Below are positions 63,062 to 64,000 of a stretch of DNA of 64,000 bases, in pieces (within the stretch, counting starts at the first letter, position 1; every line of letters starts with the position of its first letter). The position numbers and the translations under genes are program-made. The notes under the pieces were generated by a model. It had not been told where the DNA came from and made no database searches. It worked only from the letters and a program-made list of their open reading frames with translations. The DNA is from Cryptomeria japonica (Eukaryota > Streptophyta > Pinopsida > Cupressales > Cupressaceae), in contig NC_081415.1 of NCBI RefSeq assembly GCF_030272615.1, forward strand, positions 376,851,392-376,915,391, given 5' to 3'.

Positions 63062-64000
63062 ATGCAGTTTCTTAAAGGCGAGGGCGAGGGCGAGGGCGAG
63101 GGGCAGAGCCGCAGCAGCTCTAGTAGCATGTCAAGTTGGCATCCTCGCGCAGATGGAGATGGAGATGGAGACGGACATCACTTCAATATCAATATCAATA
63201 TCAATATCGATGACAATGGCAATGACACGGCAGAGGCAGAGACAAAAGCAGGATGCACTGATTTCTCCCATGTTGGAGACGATTCGGGTAAGTCCTGTGA
63301 TCAAATGCTTTGTTTTCATGGGGTAAAGCAGGGAATTCCCATTAGTAGGAACGGGGAACAGGTGAGAGAAGAAATGAATGGGGGTTTTCCCAAGGAGTGG
63401 AGGAATGTCAGCCAAACGGAGGTGGGCGTTTTCTCAATGAAAAAGAGGAACAACTGTGAGGCATTTGGGGATGACTCGAACAATTATGACTTGGGTTCCC
63501 AATTAAAAACTAGTAGAGAATTAGATGGTAGAAACGTGATAGAGAAATTGGAGTTCGTTCCCGATAGGTTTAACACTTTGAAATCGGGTCATATTGTTGA
63601 TCTGTTTGAAGAAACGGAAATGGTGAAAAGAGATAGCTTGAGAAGTGGGCCAAGTTCAGAGAGGAAGGAAATCGATCTAGAGTTGGCGGACGGTGATTGT
63701 CCGGAAACTGCGAAGGAGATGGGGAGCGAAGAGTTGACATTGAGTTATATGTGCGATAAGTCAAAATCCTCATTCAAGGCAAATTCACAAGCTGCACTCA
63801 GAGGTAGTTTTATTGGGCCCGAGCTCAAAGATAAAGGCAAACAATCGGCTCTTTCTATGTCCAACGGTACAGAGCCTGCAGACTACAGTGGCAGGTGGCT
63901 TGAAAGGGACTTTTTACATTTGAGGACAAGTTGGGAAGAACAGAGGTCTTGTAGAATAGAAAAGGGGTTAAGCAGCAGGCATCTTCCTAGAGGAGAGCAG
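63062..64000 (+). CDS. probable OBERON3/4 (TITANIA)-type PHD-finger protein, N-terminal part
   Basis: Open from ATG 63062 to the window edge, 313 codons; an in-frame TGA at 63041 supports this start. The N-terminus has three consecutive dipeptide repeats: (EG)4 from GAGGGC, (DG)4 from GGAGAT and (NI)5 from AATATC. A mostly disordered, charged region follows. From about residue 220 there are phrases that recall OBERON3/4 proteins: KEIDLELAD, EELTLSYMCD, DKGKQ and RWLERDFLHL. In that family a PHD finger and coiled coil come much later, beyond this window. These plant nuclear proteins act in meristem and embryo development. A donor-like GGTAAGT at 63297 is probably not used, because the frame and motifs continue. 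Family assignment is from motif memory, not a search. Confidence 0.65.
   Translation, partial: MQFLKGEGEGEGEGQSRSSSSSMSSWHPRADGDGDGDGHHFNINININIDDNGNDTAEAETKAGCTDFSHVGDDSGKSCDQMLCFHGVKQGIPISRNGEQVREEMNGGFPKEWRNVSQTEVGVFSMKKRNNCEAFGDDSNNYDLGSQLKTSRELDGRNVIEKLEFVPDRFNTLKSGHIVDLFEETEMVKRDSLRSGPSSERKEIDLELADGDCPETAKEMGSEELTLSYMCDKSKSSFKANSQAALRGSFIGPELKDKGKQSALSMSNGTEPADYSGRWLERDFLHLRTSWEEQRSCRIEKGLSSRHLPRGEQ

Noticed and set aside
63131..63415. Minus-strand frame opposite the OBERON-like start
   Set aside because: It is the antisense shadow of the hexanucleotide repeats and the supported plus-strand gene.

Overview
The window looks like an intergenic stretch of a very large plant genome, most likely a conifer or other gymnosperm. 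This is inferred from the plant-type retroelements, the nesting of long elements, the very low gene density and one plant-type gene start; nothing here fixes the species. I see no prokaryotic genes, rRNA or tRNA genes, or CRISPR arrays. Almost all protein-like sequence belongs to decayed transposable elements.

Layout. (1) A minus-strand Ty3/gypsy element with two RNase H domains (Tat/Ogre-like) forms the base layer. Its gag lies at 38551-36327, protease near 22700-22400, linker at 22323-21455 and 5331-4905, RT, RNase H and integrase at 4904-1738, and the start of its 3' LTR at 774-1. (2) A plus-strand LTR element lacking RT and integrase (5337-21454, TSD CATAA) is inserted in it. It encodes a coiled-coil/zinc-knuckle protein and a large second protein. 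(3) A 9.4 kb LINE (7160-16599, 14 bp TSD) sits inside that element and carries ORF1, ORF2 and an unusual third ORF. ORF3 is itself split by a 1.2 kb solo LTR (14306-15507). (4) A giant element with terminal inverted repeats (about 22700-36326) splits the gypsy gag/protease region. It is filled with GA/CT tracts and a palindromic minisatellite, and contains a complete Ty1/copia element (28009-35705, TSD GATGA). The copia element is interrupted by a 993 bp inverted-repeat transposon (30884-31876). (5) A 4.8 kb solo LTR (39378-44142, TSD GGTTC) with an internal array of about 280 bp repeats lies upstream of the gypsy gag.

From 44.1 to 51.1 kb I see no gene. From 52.0 to 56.1 kb there is a second GA/CT-rich element: a large inverted repeat whose centre holds about 84 bp repeats, each with a dyad of the form CGACTAACA-N5-TGTTAGTCG. 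From 56.1 to 62.3 kb there are fragments of minus-oriented gypsy-type LTRs, simple repeats, a duplicated 220 bp block and an unidentified ORF fragment.

The only good host-gene candidate starts at 63062. It is open to the window edge (313 codons) and has motifs resembling the N-terminal part of OBERON3/4 (TITANIA) PHD-finger proteins. Its first codons contain three different in-frame hexanucleotide repeats.

How the parts relate: the RT-less LTR element shares LTR-end sequence, primer-binding site and duplicated polypurine tracts with the nearby copia element, so copia enzymes may have mobilised it. Nearly all transposon ORFs are broken by nonsense codons, often readable as C-to-T changes, and by frameshifts at homopolymers. 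No intact autonomous element is visible.
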